NCBI GenBank assembly: GCA_965248335.1
Contig: CBDFIY010000003.1
Location: 2,378,384-2,442,383 of the forward strand
DNA: 64,000 nt
Origin: CAKMZU01 sp965248335
Lineage (GTDB): Bacteria > Pseudomonadota > Gammaproteobacteria > Pseudomonadales > DT-91
Direction of reading: 5' to 3'
Shown: positions 39,857 through 48,058 of the stretch, one piece after another
Layout: each line of letters starts with the position of its first letter
Numbering within the stretch: position 1 is the first letter of the stretch
Notes under the pieces: model-generated
The model's database searches: none
Seen by the model: the letters and a program-made list of their open reading frames with translations, nothing else
What the model was told of the DNA's origin: nothing
Position numbers and translations under genes: made by a program

Positions 39857-40909
39857 GCGTAATGCCGTTGCCTTGATTTGCGCAAAGACTTGCATACCCA
39901 CCGCTAATTTTAGGCGCTTATAGGAAAACGTAGAAATTTCAGAAAAAATGATATGGCTTTCCACAACCAAAGTGACCAATGTATAGCCTTCAGATTCATC
40001 TACCTTAATCGATGAGATGGTTGCAGCTAATGTGTTAAGCATGCTGCTTTCTTGCGGCTTTAACGACAAGCTTACATCCCTTGCTGCTACTTTTATTCTC
40101 ACACACTCACCAACCGCCAGATAACAACTCACAATATCTAACGTGAATGCATTGTCTTTTAATCGAAAAACGCCCTCATTCTCATGGCAAACAACCATTT
40201 CAAACAGCTGGTACGCCCCTTCAGATGCCCGTTCAAAAGGCTGAAATTTATTCACGACATCGAGGAATGTTCCTTCGGCGATAAAGTGGCCTTTTTCCAT
40301 CAACACTAAATGATCGGCAATATCGATCATGTCTTCCATCTGGTGAGAAATCATAAAAATCGGTATTTTATGTTTGATACAAAAGTTTTTGATAAATTTT
40401 AAAATAATTTTTTTATGCTTATAGTCAATACCCGTCATTGGCTCATCTAACAAGAGCCAGCGCGGACTCTGTAATAGCGCAAGTGCAATAACCGCACGCT
40501 GACGCTCCCCGCCCGACAAATGAGAAGGCATTTTTTTCAACAAAGGCAGCACATCCATTATCTCAAAGATTTCTCTTAGATCCGCCTGAGATAATTTATT
40601 TTTATGAAAACGCTGTGCAAATGCAATATTCTTTTCAACCGTTAAATGCGACAGCAATGCATGATGCTGGAATACACAGGCAATATTCCGCCGATGTAGC
40701 GGCACAACGTGGCCTAGCCTAGCCCAGTCATCACCGTTGAACGTTAAAAAATCGTGTTTGCCAGGATTCACGAGGCCTGCGAAAAAGCGCAGTAACGTTG
40801 TTTTACCAGCACCCGAAGGTGCGAACAATGCCGTCACGCCAAAACTGGGCCAGCTGCCTTGCAAGTCGCAGGCGAAAGGCGCCATTGGCTGAAAACTAAA
40901 CTTGATCAT
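39851..40909 (-). CDS. modC: molybdate ABC transporter ATP-binding protein
   Basis: A 352-aa cytoplasmic ATPase of the molybdate importer. Walker A is PSGAGKTTLLR, the signature is LSGGERQRAV, Walker B is WLLLDEP, and the switch His is in FMISHQMED. The last ~110 residues form a TOBE/MOP-like molybdate-binding domain (LNTLAATISSIKVDE...), as in ModC of Escherichia coli, and the length is normal. It overlaps modB by 14 bp and ends the moa-mod run. Energy coupling for molybdate uptake is established for the family. Confidence 0.93.
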   Translation of the reverse strand: MIKFSFQPMAPFACDLQGSWPSFGVTALFAPSGAGKTTLLRFFAGLVNPGKHDFLTFNGDDWARLGHVVPLHRRNIACVFQHHALLSHLTVEKNIAFAQRFHKNKLSQADLREIFEIMDVLPLLKKMPSHLSGGERQRAVIALALLQSPRWLLLDEPMTGIDYKHKKIILKFIKNFCIKHKIPIFMISHQMEDMIDIADHLVLMEKGHFIAEGTFLDVVNKFQPFERASEGAYQLFEMVVCHENEGVFRLKDNAFTLDIVSCYLAVGECVRIKVAARDVSLSLKPQESSMLNTLAATISSIKVDESEGYTLVTLVVESHIIFSEISTFSYKRLKLAVGMQVFAQIKATALRL

Positions 40910-41618
40910 GCGAATACCCAGATTGCAAAGACTTAGGTGTCGAATACTTAGGCACTAAAAACTTCGGCAATAAATACATCGCAAGTAAGATAGCAAAAGA
41001 CAATCCCAACATCACCCAGGATAACTGATGTGCACTGGCATAATTTAATGATTCAACATGATCATAAATCTGTATCGACACCACGCGACTCACACCTGGA
41101 ATATTACCACCCACCATCAACACAACGCCAAATTCGCCCAGCGTGTGAGCAAATACCATCATAGCCGCCGTTAACAAACCTAGGCGCGATTGCGGTAAGG
41201 TTACCGACCAAAATCGATGTAACCTATTCGCACCCATTGCCTGAGCAACGTCATACTGTGTTTTATCAATCGACTCAAAAGCAATTTGTATGGGCTGTAC
41301 ACCAAAAGGTAGAGAATAAATAACAGAAGCAATAACAATACCCGTGAAGGTAAAGTTTAGGCTTTTAAAACCGAGCGCATGCCCCAGTTGCCCTACCCAG
41401 CCATCACTTCCCAGCATCAGCAAGACATAAAAACCAATCACAGTTGGCGGTAACACCATAGGGAGCGCAACAATCGCCAGAACTGGCTGTTTAGCCATGC
41501 TTTTGGTATTAGCTAGCCAATAGGCGATAGCAATACTCACCACCATCAAAACAAACGTCGTCACTAAGGCTAGCTTGAGCGTGAGAAAAAGTGCGGTAAT
41601 ATCCGATGCGCTCAACAT
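40896..41618 (-). CDS. modB: molybdate ABC transporter permease
   Basis: A 240-aa inner-membrane permease with about five membrane helices. The coupling-loop EAA-like motif is present (AQAMGANRLHRFWSVTLPQSR). Features such as LPPTVIGFYVL and HTLGEFGVVLMVGGNIPG are typical of ModB. It lies 3 bp after modA and overlaps modC, so it is translationally linked. It forms the channel for molybdate entry. Confidence 0.93.
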   Translation of the reverse strand: MLSASDITALFLTLKLALVTTFVLMVVSIAIAYWLANTKSMAKQPVLAIVALPMVLPPTVIGFYVLLMLGSDGWVGQLGHALGFKSLNFTFTGIVIASVIYSLPFGVQPIQIAFESIDKTQYDVAQAMGANRLHRFWSVTLPQSRLGLLTAAMMVFAHTLGEFGVVLMVGGNIPGVSRVVSIQIYDHVESLNYASAHQLSWVMLGLSFAILLAMYLLPKFLVPKYSTPKSLQSGYSHDQV

Positions 41619-41621
41619 CGC

Positions 41622-42356
41622 CTAACGATACCCCATGGAATGAATGAGTTCTTTGGCCACACTGGAGCGCAGAAATTTCATAAAAGACTCAGCGGGTTTA
41701 CTCGGCTTAATAAGCACAGCATCTTGTAAGAGTGGTGAATACCAGGATGTATTCAGCAGCCAAATAGATGTCGGCGTGATTGAAGAATCAAGCAAGGCAA
41801 GTGAATAAGGCACAAAACCAAGGTCAACGGCAGAGGTATGAAGATATTGCAGCACTTGCCCAACATTGCTTGCTTGCACCAATCGCCCTTTTACTTGCCC
41901 GAAGAGATGTAGATGTTCAAGTACCTCAACACTGGCTTTGCCATAGGGTGCATGAATGGGATTCGCGATGGCAATTTTTTTAGCGCTTTCAAGCGCTTTT
42001 ATATTTACTTTTTCTGTTTTCTCATAAGAAACAACAGCCAGCTGCCCAACGGCATAAGTAAATCGTGAGCCTTTTATCGCCAACCCTTGATCAACTAACG
42101 CTTTAGGCAAACTCTGATCGGCGGATAAAAATACATCGAAAGGGGCCCCTTGCTTAATTTGGGTGTAAAGTTTTCCTGAAGAGGCGGAAACAATGCCTAA
42201 ATCAAACCCTGTTTTAATACGATGTAACGCAACGATTTTTTCAGCTGTAGGTTTAAAGTTAGCCGCCACAGCAATAAGCGCATCAGTAGCAAACAAAGAT
42301 AAAGGGAGACAAAAAAAACAAACAATAAAGCAACGGAAAATAGCCATTTTAAGCAT
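41622..42356 (-). CDS. modA: molybdate ABC transporter periplasmic binding protein
   Basis: About 244 aa. I prefer ATG 42356, which overlaps the moaE stop by 8 nt in the same ATG-nn-TAA style as moaC/moaD; ATG 42347 is also possible and 42386 is less likely. The signal peptide is FRCFIVCFFCLPLSLFA before TDALIAVAANF. ModA landmarks are AANFKPTAEKIV, SASSGKLYTQIKQGAPFDVF-LSAD and AIANPIHAPYGKASVEVL. It binds molybdate (or tungstate) in the periplasm and delivers it to ModB. It stands immediately after moaE, linking uptake to cofactor synthesis. Confidence 0.92.
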   Translation of the reverse strand: MLKMAIFRCFIVCFFCLPLSLFATDALIAVAANFKPTAEKIVALHRIKTGFDLGIVSASSGKLYTQIKQGAPFDVFLSADQSLPKALVDQGLAIKGSRFTYAVGQLAVVSYEKTEKVNIKALESAKKIAIANPIHAPYGKASVEVLEHLHLFGQVKGRLVQASNVGQVLQYLHTSAVDLGFVPYSLALLDSSITPTSIWLLNTSWYSPLLQDAVLIKPSKPAESFMKFLRSSVAKELIHSMGYR

Positions 42357-42810
42357 CGTTATCAAGCCACTTATTCGCATTTTCACGATCGCTATCCTTC
42401 ATTTCGACCCAGCTACTCCCCACTGCCGTGGTTTCTTTTTTCCAAAAAGGCGTCTGGGTTTTAAGGGTATCCATGATGAAATTGGCCGCATGAAAAGCCG
42501 CGTCGCGATGTCCGCTCGCCACACCAACAAAAACAATTTGATCAGAAACAGCAAGATGACCGAAGCGATGAATCAAAGTAACGGCTTTTAAAGGCCATTT
42601 TTCTGCAGCTTTGCCGGCAATACTCTGTAAGCTTTTATTCGCCATTTGCGGGTAATGCTCGATATCTAAAGACTTAAGTGATCCATCAGTAAAATCCCTG
42701 ACCAAACCTGTAAAGGTCACTATGGCTCCTACGCCAGATGCCACCCCTCGGATCTCAGCGTATGCTTTTGCCACATCAAAATCTTCCGCTTGTATCGAAA
42801 CATTGATCAT
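42349..42810 (-). CDS. moaE: molybdopterin synthase catalytic subunit
   Basis: A 153-aa protein with the MoaE signature SGHRDAAFHAANFIMDTLK, then TPFWKKE, and the N-terminal GAIVTFTGLVRDF. It forms the heterotetramer with MoaD that converts precursor Z (cPMP) to molybdopterin. It would normally follow moaD directly, but an IS630 element now lies between them. It may therefore depend on a new promoter or on read-through. The start is MINVSIQAEDFDV. Confidence 0.93.
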   Translation of the reverse strand: MINVSIQAEDFDVAKAYAEIRGVASGVGAIVTFTGLVRDFTDGSLKSLDIEHYPQMANKSLQSIAGKAAEKWPLKAVTLIHRFGHLAVSDQIVFVGVASGHRDAAFHAANFIMDTLKTQTPFWKKETTAVGSSWVEMKDSDRENANKWLDNDA

Positions 42811-42844
42811 ACTCGTACATCATCTCAAAAGGTTTATCTGATAA

Positions 42845-42922
42845 TGGATTCCCGCCTACACGGGAATGACAGTGACAATAAAAAGACCCTACCTTCGTCA
42901 TTCCCGCGAAGGCCAGAATCCA
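42845..42922. repeat. inverted-repeat element (ATTCCCGC / GCGGGAAT type)
   Basis: Arms at 42845-42870 (tggattcccgcctacacgggaatgac) and 42897-42922 (gtcattcccgcgaaggccagaatcca) are imperfect inverses, and each arm is itself a small hairpin. Such sequences are widespread intergenic REP/MITE-like elements in proteobacteria. It lies between moaE and the IS630 element and has no coding content. Confidence 0.65.
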
Positions 42923-42982
42923 ATAATTAAATGACTAAACAGCATAAACTAAACCCGACAATCGTATTAAGATGATGTACTA

Positions 42983-44193
42983 GTACATCATTTCACAGGG
43001 ATAGTCGGGTAAAGTTTTTTGAGTTTTACCCGCGCATCTTCCGTAGTAAATCGCCAATCCATTTTGGCTTTTTGCTGGTTTCGCGCATTCACCCAAGCGT
43101 AAATTTCATGAGCTAAAGTCTCCTGATCAGGAATTCTTCGATTAAGGCATTGACGACTTAAAACACTGAATTCAATTTCTGCCATATTTAACCAGCTGCC
43201 GTGTTTGGGTGTGTAATGAATCTCTAACTTATTAGCAATTCTAAGCGCTTCAGCTGGCTCAAATGCCTTATATAATGATGCTGGAGTATGTGTATTCAAA
43301 TTATCCATAACCAGACGTATTTTCTTAGCGTTTGGATAGACTTCGTCTACAAGCCATTTAATTTGATGCGCCCAATCAACCGCTGTGCGTGTATCAGTAA
43401 CTGAAATCTCTCGCCACCCTTCAAGCGGTGCAAAAAACAAAAACAGCGAGCTAACACCATTTCTTTCATATTCCGTGTCAAACTTTTCTGGCTGGCCTGG
43501 CGTCATGGGAATAGGTTCCCTTGTTTCTATGATATGCTGCTTAGAGCTTTCATCCATGCAGACCAGCGGAATACATGGATCATGAGGCAGCTTATAAACT
43601 TCAAGGACGTTTTCCATTGCGCAAATGAAAGCAGCATTTTTTGACGCAGGAATACACCACTCTTTTTTCTGCCATGGTTTCAGTTCGTTTTTTTTAACTC
43701 ACGGCAGATAGTTGACGCTGAAACTTTGTCTGTTATCTTCAGCTCAACCAGCTTGTCTGCAAGTAGGTTCAATGTCCAACGGCTTCGGCCTTCTGGGCAA
43801 TCTGAACAAACTAATGCAATCAGCTGTGCATGTTGCTCGCCGTCAAGAGCTTTTGTTCTTCCATGGTGACTGAATTTACTTTCTACTGCTATTTCAAGAC
43901 CTTCTTCGACGCAGCGTTTACGGGTTCTTTGCACAGTTCGTGTAGATATACCGCATACTTTTGCTATAGCCTCTTCACTTAATTTCGGCCCACCTTCATC
44001 AGCCGCAATAAGAATTTGTGCATGCTGCTTTTTGTGTTGTGCGGCCCCCTTATTTTTTAATAAACTTTGTAAATAATCTTTTTCAGGGGCTGATAATGAG
44101 ATTTTGTACTTTGCTGTCATAAAACACTTAAAAAGTTTATTTGACTGCAAAGTTAAACATTCGTTGCCGGACAATTGCTGTGAAATGATGTAC
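42983..44193 (-). mobile_element. IS630-family insertion sequence, complete, TA-flanked
   Basis: A 1,211-bp element bounded by terminal inverted repeats gtacatcatttcacag (42983-42998) and its inverse ctgtgaaatgatgtac (44178-44193). A TA dinucleotide flanks each side (42981-42982 and 44194-44195), the hallmark target of IS630/Tc1-mariner elements. The right TA is the first two bases of the moaD stop codon. To the left the flank is itself gatgatgtac, making a 20-bp palindrome over the junction. Confidence 0.9.
42988..44174 (-). CDS. IS630-family transposase read through a -1 frameshift
   Basis: The first frame (43680-44174, true start probably MTAKYKISLS at 44120) has the helix-turn-helix part (ISTRTVQRTRKRC...) and ends ELKKTN-stop. 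A run of eight A residues just before this stop allows a -1 shift into KKNELKPWQKKEWCIPASK, and then the catalytic part continues to 42988. DDE residues are D in CMDESS, D in RLVMDNLNTH and E in GSWLNMAEIE. The join exactly restores the family's usual sequence (LKPWxKKxWCIP). Programmed -1 frameshifting is known in some IS630 members, so this copy may be functional. Confidence 0.85.
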
Positions 44194-44441
44194 TAGCCAC
44201 CTGTGACTGGTGGGAAAAAAGCCACTTCAGCATCTTCTGGTATCGGCACATTGCCCGATACCAACGATTGATTAACGGCCACTTGCGTACTTTCATCCTC
44301 TAAAAGTTGTTGCCATTCAGGGTGTTCAGTATAAATGTCTTGCTTGAGCTCAAGTAACGACTGGATATGACTGCTTTCATAAGACAGCTCAGCGCATGCT
44401 AAAGCTTCCCTTAGTTTCCCAAAAAACAGTACTTTAATCAT
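44193..44441 (-). CDS. moaD: molybdopterin synthase sulfur-carrier subunit
   Basis: An 82-aa ubiquitin-fold protein. I choose ATG 44441 (MIKVLFFGKLREAL), which overlaps the moaC stop by 8 nt; the longer GTG start at 44471 lies inside moaC. The obligatory C-terminal Gly-Gly is intact (FFPPVTGG), where the thiocarboxylate forms. The stop codon is TAG, with TA supplied by the IS630 target duplication and G by the IS end. The insertion therefore did not change the protein. Confidence 0.92.
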   Translation of the reverse strand: MIKVLFFGKLREALACAELSYESSHIQSLLELKQDIYTEHPEWQQLLEDESTQVAVNQSLVSGNVPIPEDAEVAFFPPVTGG

Positions 44442-44916
44442 CGTTTCTTTCCCAATGCCCTGTTTTTCCACCTTGTTTTTCGTTCACCTTGATATCACTG
44501 ATCACCATGGCTGGGTCCACGGCTTTACACATATCAAAAACGGTCAGCGCTGCAACCGAAATCGCCGTTAAAGCTTCCATTTCGACACCTGTTTGCCCGC
44601 TTAGTTTACAAAGCGAAGAAATGCGCACACAGCTTTTTTCATGATCAACCCAGCAATCAACCTGTATTTTACTCAGCAACAACGGATGGCAAAGCGGGAT
44701 TAAATCTGCACATTTTTTAGCGGCCATAATGCCAGCAATACGCGCGAGCTGAAGCACATCGCCTTTTTTGTGCGCATTATCAGTAACGAGTGACAAGGCT
44801 TCTTCGGACATATACACAGTGCCTTCAGCCGTTGCCGTTCGCTGTGTCACCGCTTTATCGGTAACATCCACCATGTTAGCTTTGCCATCGTCGGCAACAT
44901 GCGTAAGTTTTGACAC
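44434..44916 (-). CDS. moaC: cyclic pyranopterin monophosphate synthase
   Basis: A 160-aa protein with the MoaC signatures KKCADLIPLCHPLLLS and VEMEALTAISVAALTVFDMCK. It forms cPMP from the MoaA product in molybdenum cofactor synthesis. It follows moaB by 55 bp and overlaps moaD. No moaA is present in this window, so the first step must be encoded elsewhere. Confidence 0.95.
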   Translation of the reverse strand: MSKLTHVADDGKANMVDVTDKAVTQRTATAEGTVYMSEEALSLVTDNAHKKGDVLQLARIAGIMAAKKCADLIPLCHPLLLSKIQVDCWVDHEKSCVRISSLCKLSGQTGVEMEALTAISVAALTVFDMCKAVDPAMVISDIKVNEKQGGKTGHWERNDD

Positions 44917-44971
44917 GTAAATACCTGTTTTATAAGTCCGCTTTAATAATACACATTAAGCAATACCCATC

Positions 44972-45484
44972 TTAGCGCTTAAGTTGCCCGACAAAATTAC
45001 AAGGTTGATGCGTCGCATCTAATTGTTCGCGAATAATACTATCCCAAGCTGTTTGGCAGGCATTGCGCGAACCTGGCACCGCAAAAATGACTGTTTGGTT
45101 AGCAAGCCCTGCAACTGCACGAGATTGTATCGTAGATGTGCCAATCTGCTCGAAGGAAACGTGCCTAAAAAGTTCACCAAAGCCTGTGATCGTTTTGTCA
45201 AATAACGGCGTTAATGCTTCAGGCGTAGAATCCCGAGAAGTAAAACCCGTACCTCCCGTACTGAGAATCACCTGAATATTCTCATCCGCTATCCACTCCG
45301 AGGCAATAACACGAATGGCATAAATATCATCTTTGACAATTCGCTTCTCAAAACAACGATGTCCGGCTGACTCAACACATTCGATCAATAATTGGCCAGA
45401 GGTATCGGTTTCATCATTACGTGTATCTGAAATGGTCAGGATGGCGATATTTAAAGGTGCGAAGTCTTCACTGCCGTGACTCAT
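44972..45484 (-). CDS. moaB: molybdenum cofactor biosynthesis protein B (MoaB/Mog fold)
   Basis: A 170-aa protein with the MoCF-biosynthesis signature LSTGGTGFTSRDSTPEAL and the adjacent AVPGSRNACQTAWDSI. It is MoaB-type by length and gene order (moaBCD). In some organisms such a protein adenylylates molybdopterin; in E. coli its role is unclear. It is the first gene of the block. Its 5' side is now 83 bp from the IS1595 end, which may have displaced the original upstream region. Confidence 0.9.
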   Translation of the reverse strand: MSHGSEDFAPLNIAILTISDTRNDETDTSGQLLIECVESAGHRCFEKRIVKDDIYAIRVIASEWIADENIQVILSTGGTGFTSRDSTPEALTPLFDKTITGFGELFRHVSFEQIGTSTIQSRAVAGLANQTVIFAVPGSRNACQTAWDSIIREQLDATHQPCNFVGQLKR

Positions 45485-45607
45485 AGAAACCTCTTATTTG
45501 ATAGTAAAGGCGCATTCTAGCAGAAGTTAAAGCAAACAATCACGCTTTTGCCATTGGATAAATAAAAGGGCTATCCACTTAGCCCGACCAGGTACTAGAT
45601 GTAGTTA

Positions 45608-46594
45608 TTACCGTGTTTTTATATCATCATAAGTTAGCGGGTTCGTTACGACAGCCTGTTCAATCAGTCGATAAAATAGTAGCCCCCTTGATTTTGATTT
45701 TCTGCGATTAAACCTAAAGGTATATTCATCAAGATAATACTCTAGATGTTTTTCTTGTATTGCTCCCTGATACGCGCCTAGAAGCCATCTTTTTAATAAT
45801 GAAGCCACTCTATGGACACCAGGCATTGTTATATGCGCAGCAATATCAGAGCCCAAATGAACGGTTCTATGATGAGCAAATCCATTTTCTTTAGCGCAGT
45901 TATATACTGGAGAGCCATCACTATAAATAACACTTCCGGGACTCACTACATCCAGAATGAACTGTTTAATATTATCTTTTGTTGCCGCAGAAACATGCCT
46001 TAAACGAACCCGTCCAAAGCCTTTAGGTTCAAGTAGCTCTACCGCTACGAGAATGACTGTTTTACTTTTACTGTTATGATTTCCTTTGCTTTTTCTCGGC
46101 ACAACACCGCCAATGAAAATTTCGTCAACTTCAACGAGGCCTGATAACTTTTCTCTTTCTGGGTTGATCATTGCTGAGCGCAGCCTATGCAATAGCGCCC
46201 AAGATGTTTGATAACTTCCAAGTCCAAGTCCAAGTCCAAGTCCAAGTCCAAGTCCAAGTAGACGATATATCCCTAATGCACTAACACCATTTTTTTGATT
46301 TGTTATATACCAAACAGCACCAAACCAATCTTTGAGTGGTGTTCTGGTTTTATTAAAAATAGTACCTGAAGTAACGGACGTTTCTTTACGGCAATCTGCA
46401 CACTTTAACGTAGTGTTTTTCAACTTATACGGCGTTTTATTTACATGACATCGAGGGCAGATGAAGCCATTAGGCCAACGAATTTTAGAAATATAATCCA
46501 GGCAGGCTTGGTCATCATGAAACCAATCTATAAACTGATCCCAATTTTTAGGGTAGTCGATACCAGATTTAAGTAGATTTGAATTCTGCGTCAT
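45608..46594 (-). CDS. IS1595-family (ISXO2-like) transposase with an expanded Gly-Leu tract
   Basis: A 328-aa transposase. The N-terminal zinc ribbon is CPRC...CADC (about residues 46-70). The DDE/DDN-type ISXO2 domain has EVDEIFIGG, SDGSPVYN and the closing region YLDEYTFRFNRRKSKS. Between them, where relatives have a short GLGSYQT-like motif, this protein has (GL)7GS encoded by a hexamer tract. The frame is intact, so the copy may be active. Confidence 0.88.
   Translation of the reverse strand: MTQNSNLLKSGIDYPKNWDQFIDWFHDDQACLDYISKIRWPNGFICPRCHVNKTPYKLKNTTLKCADCRKETSVTSGTIFNKTRTPLKDWFGAVWYITNQKNGVSALGIYRLLGLGLGLGLGLGLGSYQTSWALLHRLRSAMINPEREKLSGLVEVDEIFIGGVVPRKSKGNHNSKSKTVILVAVELLEPKGFGRVRLRHVSAATKDNIKQFILDVVSPGSVIYSDGSPVYNCAKENGFAHHRTVHLGSDIAAHITMPGVHRVASLLKRWLLGAYQGAIQEKHLEYYLDEYTFRFNRRKSKSRGLLFYRLIEQAVVTNPLTYDDIKTR
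46217..46258 (-). repeat. (TCCAAG)7 hexamer tract inside the IS1595 transposase
   Basis: Seven perfect TCCAAG units encode alternating Leu-Gly on the minus strand. The unit length preserves frame. The expansion sits in front of the conserved SYQTSW motif and lengthens the linker between the zinc ribbon and the catalytic core. Confidence 0.9.
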
Positions 46595-46632
46595 TACTAG
46601 ATATTGACATAGGTCGGGCTAAGTGGATAGCC

Positions 46633-46876
46633 CTTATTTATTGCCTATATATTTTACTGTACATGCCTACCTCTATTAGTTTATACAAAAACATATTCGG
46701 CTATACATAAACCAATAGAGCTACGTTAATGGGGCAATAGAAAAGACAATACTTCTTATTTATTGCCTATATATTTTACTGTACATGCCTACCTCTATTA
46801 GTTTATACAAAAACATATTCGGCTATACATAAACCAATAGAGCTACGTTAATGGGGCAATAGAAAAGACAATACTT
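46633..46876. repeat. perfect tandem duplication of a 122-bp non-coding unit
   Basis: 46633-46754 and 46755-46876 read as identical. Each unit contains an imperfect inverted repeat (ctctattagtttat ... ataaaccaatagag) nested in outer arms ttgcc / ggcaa, so each could fold into one long hairpin. It begins exactly at the right end of the IS1595 element and has no coding potential. It may be a MITE-like unit or an IS-flanking duplication. Confidence 0.85.
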
Positions 46877-47201
46877 CGAAAATGTGAACCAGCTATTACT
46901 TGTATTTTTATCTAAAATTTCATTTTCCAGTTTTAGTGTTATGTTTATCGTTAGTGTTACAGGCTGAATGTTTTTAATGCATGTGAGAATTAATATACAT
47001 CGTTATATTGTAGTATTTTACAGCGATACAAAGACATAAAATATCACCACAAGAACACTCGCATTATATTTGATATGTTAGGTTGCTCTATTACAAAATA
47101 ATAGCTTGTAATAGAACTTATCTCTTGTAATGCTGAAGTATAAATTAACGGAATAAATTCACTTAGATTGTTTGTCGGGAAAAGGGATTAGTGCTGCTTC
47201 G
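46877..47201 (+). promoter_or_regulatory. 325-bp AT-rich leader with an inverted repeat, upstream of the BLUF-like/GTPase operon
   Basis: No gene is visible. A perfect 7-bp inverted repeat ATTACAA-n9-TTGTAAT lies at 47090-47112, and a second cttgtaat copy lies about 20 bp downstream. It is a plausible operator for the following four-gene cluster. No promoter boxes are convincing. Confidence 0.35.
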
Positions 47202-48050
47202 ATGAAACGGATAGCTTGTCTAAATAGTATGTTGATATCCTCTGAAGACCCAAAAGCTTCAGAGCAACTCATTGATATGTTTAATAATGCTCGGATCTAC
47301 AATAAAGAGCAAAAGGTGAGAGGCGTCGTCCTTGCTGCTAAAGATGTCATGCTTCAGATTTTCGAAGGCGAATCAAATACCCTAGCCGAACTTGTCTATC
47401 GCCTAGGGCGCGATACAATGACTAAAAATACAAGCGTGATTTTAAGCTGCGACATTGACGAACCTTTTTTTAGTAGCTGGCAAATTAAATTAATGAATGA
47501 GCGCTCTGAAAAAAATGAACGCTATTTAAAAAAAATTCAAACAGCTATCAGCTCCCAGGTAAATGTAGTAAAATCACTTGATAAACAACGTCTCGCTTAT
47601 TTCTTTGTACCAAATCAACACAACTCTAATGACTCATTAACCGCAAAAGACAATCAAAAAGCACAAAATATTACAGAAAAAATATCGACGTTTTGGGGCT
47701 GTAGCCTTTCCTTATCTGCCTGGCCTAAGCCGAGTCAACTTAAGCCAACAGCAGAATCATTCAAGCTTTGCTCTTATTTGTCACGACGCAAACTGCTTTA
47801 TCAAGATTTATTAGCGCGAGGTATCTTTGCCTCACAAGAAGCCCTAGATGAACACCTTGAATATCTAGTGGATTTGGGCTTATTAATCTCAAACCTCCAA
47901 GTTAAAAAACAACTACCTGAAGAAAAGCTTTTAGCAAAGCCTGTTAAAGCCACACCGCCCTCTTCAGGCACCAGACATAAAAGTGGTTCTTCTGATCGTT
48001 TCAGTCAAGTTCTACGTAAGTTTATAGCATCGACAAAGCGCGTTAGGTAG
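47202..48050 (+). CDS. BLUF-like sensor protein with C-terminal winged-helix-like region
   Basis: About 282 aa from ATG 47202; a TTG at 47172 in the same frame would add 10 residues. The first ~95 residues follow the BLUF fold pattern: CLNSMLIS strand, a helix with LIDMFNNARIYN, then VRGVVLAAKDVMLQIFEGESNTLAELVYRLGRD and SSWQIKLMN. The Gln of FLQ..EG is kept (MLQIFEG), but the flavin-contacting Tyr of the first strand appears absent, so light sensing is doubtful. A linker and a helix-rich segment (LSRRKLLYQDLLARGIFASQEALDEHL) resembling a winged helix follow, then a basic tail. It is the first gene of a tight cluster with a small GTPase and Roadblock proteins, suggesting an input module. Confidence 0.55.
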   Translation: MKRIACLNSMLISSEDPKASEQLIDMFNNARIYNKEQKVRGVVLAAKDVMLQIFEGESNTLAELVYRLGRDTMTKNTSVILSCDIDEPFFSSWQIKLMNERSEKNERYLKKIQTAISSQVNVVKSLDKQRLAYFFVPNQHNSNDSLTAKDNQKAQNITEKISTFWGCSLSLSAWPKPSQLKPTAESFKLCSYLSRRKLLYQDLLARGIFASQEALDEHLEYLVDLGLLISNLQVKKQLPEEKLLAKPVKATPPSSGTRHKSGSSDRFSQVLRKFIASTKRVR

Positions 48051-48058
48051 ATTAGGAA

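Larger units (their letters stand above)
45568..46633 (-). mobile_element. IS1595-family insertion sequence with 22-bp terminal inverted repeats
   Basis: Ends gggctatccacttagcccgacc (45568-45589) and its exact inverse (46612-46633) bound one transposase gene. No clean 8-bp target duplication is visible (left flank aaataaaa, right flank ttatttat). This could reflect rearrangement by the tandem duplication that starts at the right end. Confidence 0.85.

Noticed and set aside
42193..42591. 132-codon plus-strand frame
   Set aside because: Antisense shadow of moaE and modA, both of which have full family signatures.
45485..45567. Possible molybdenum-cofactor riboswitch upstream of moaB
   Set aside because: Only 83 bp separate moaB from the IS1595 end, and I see no conserved Moco-type stem arrangement in it.
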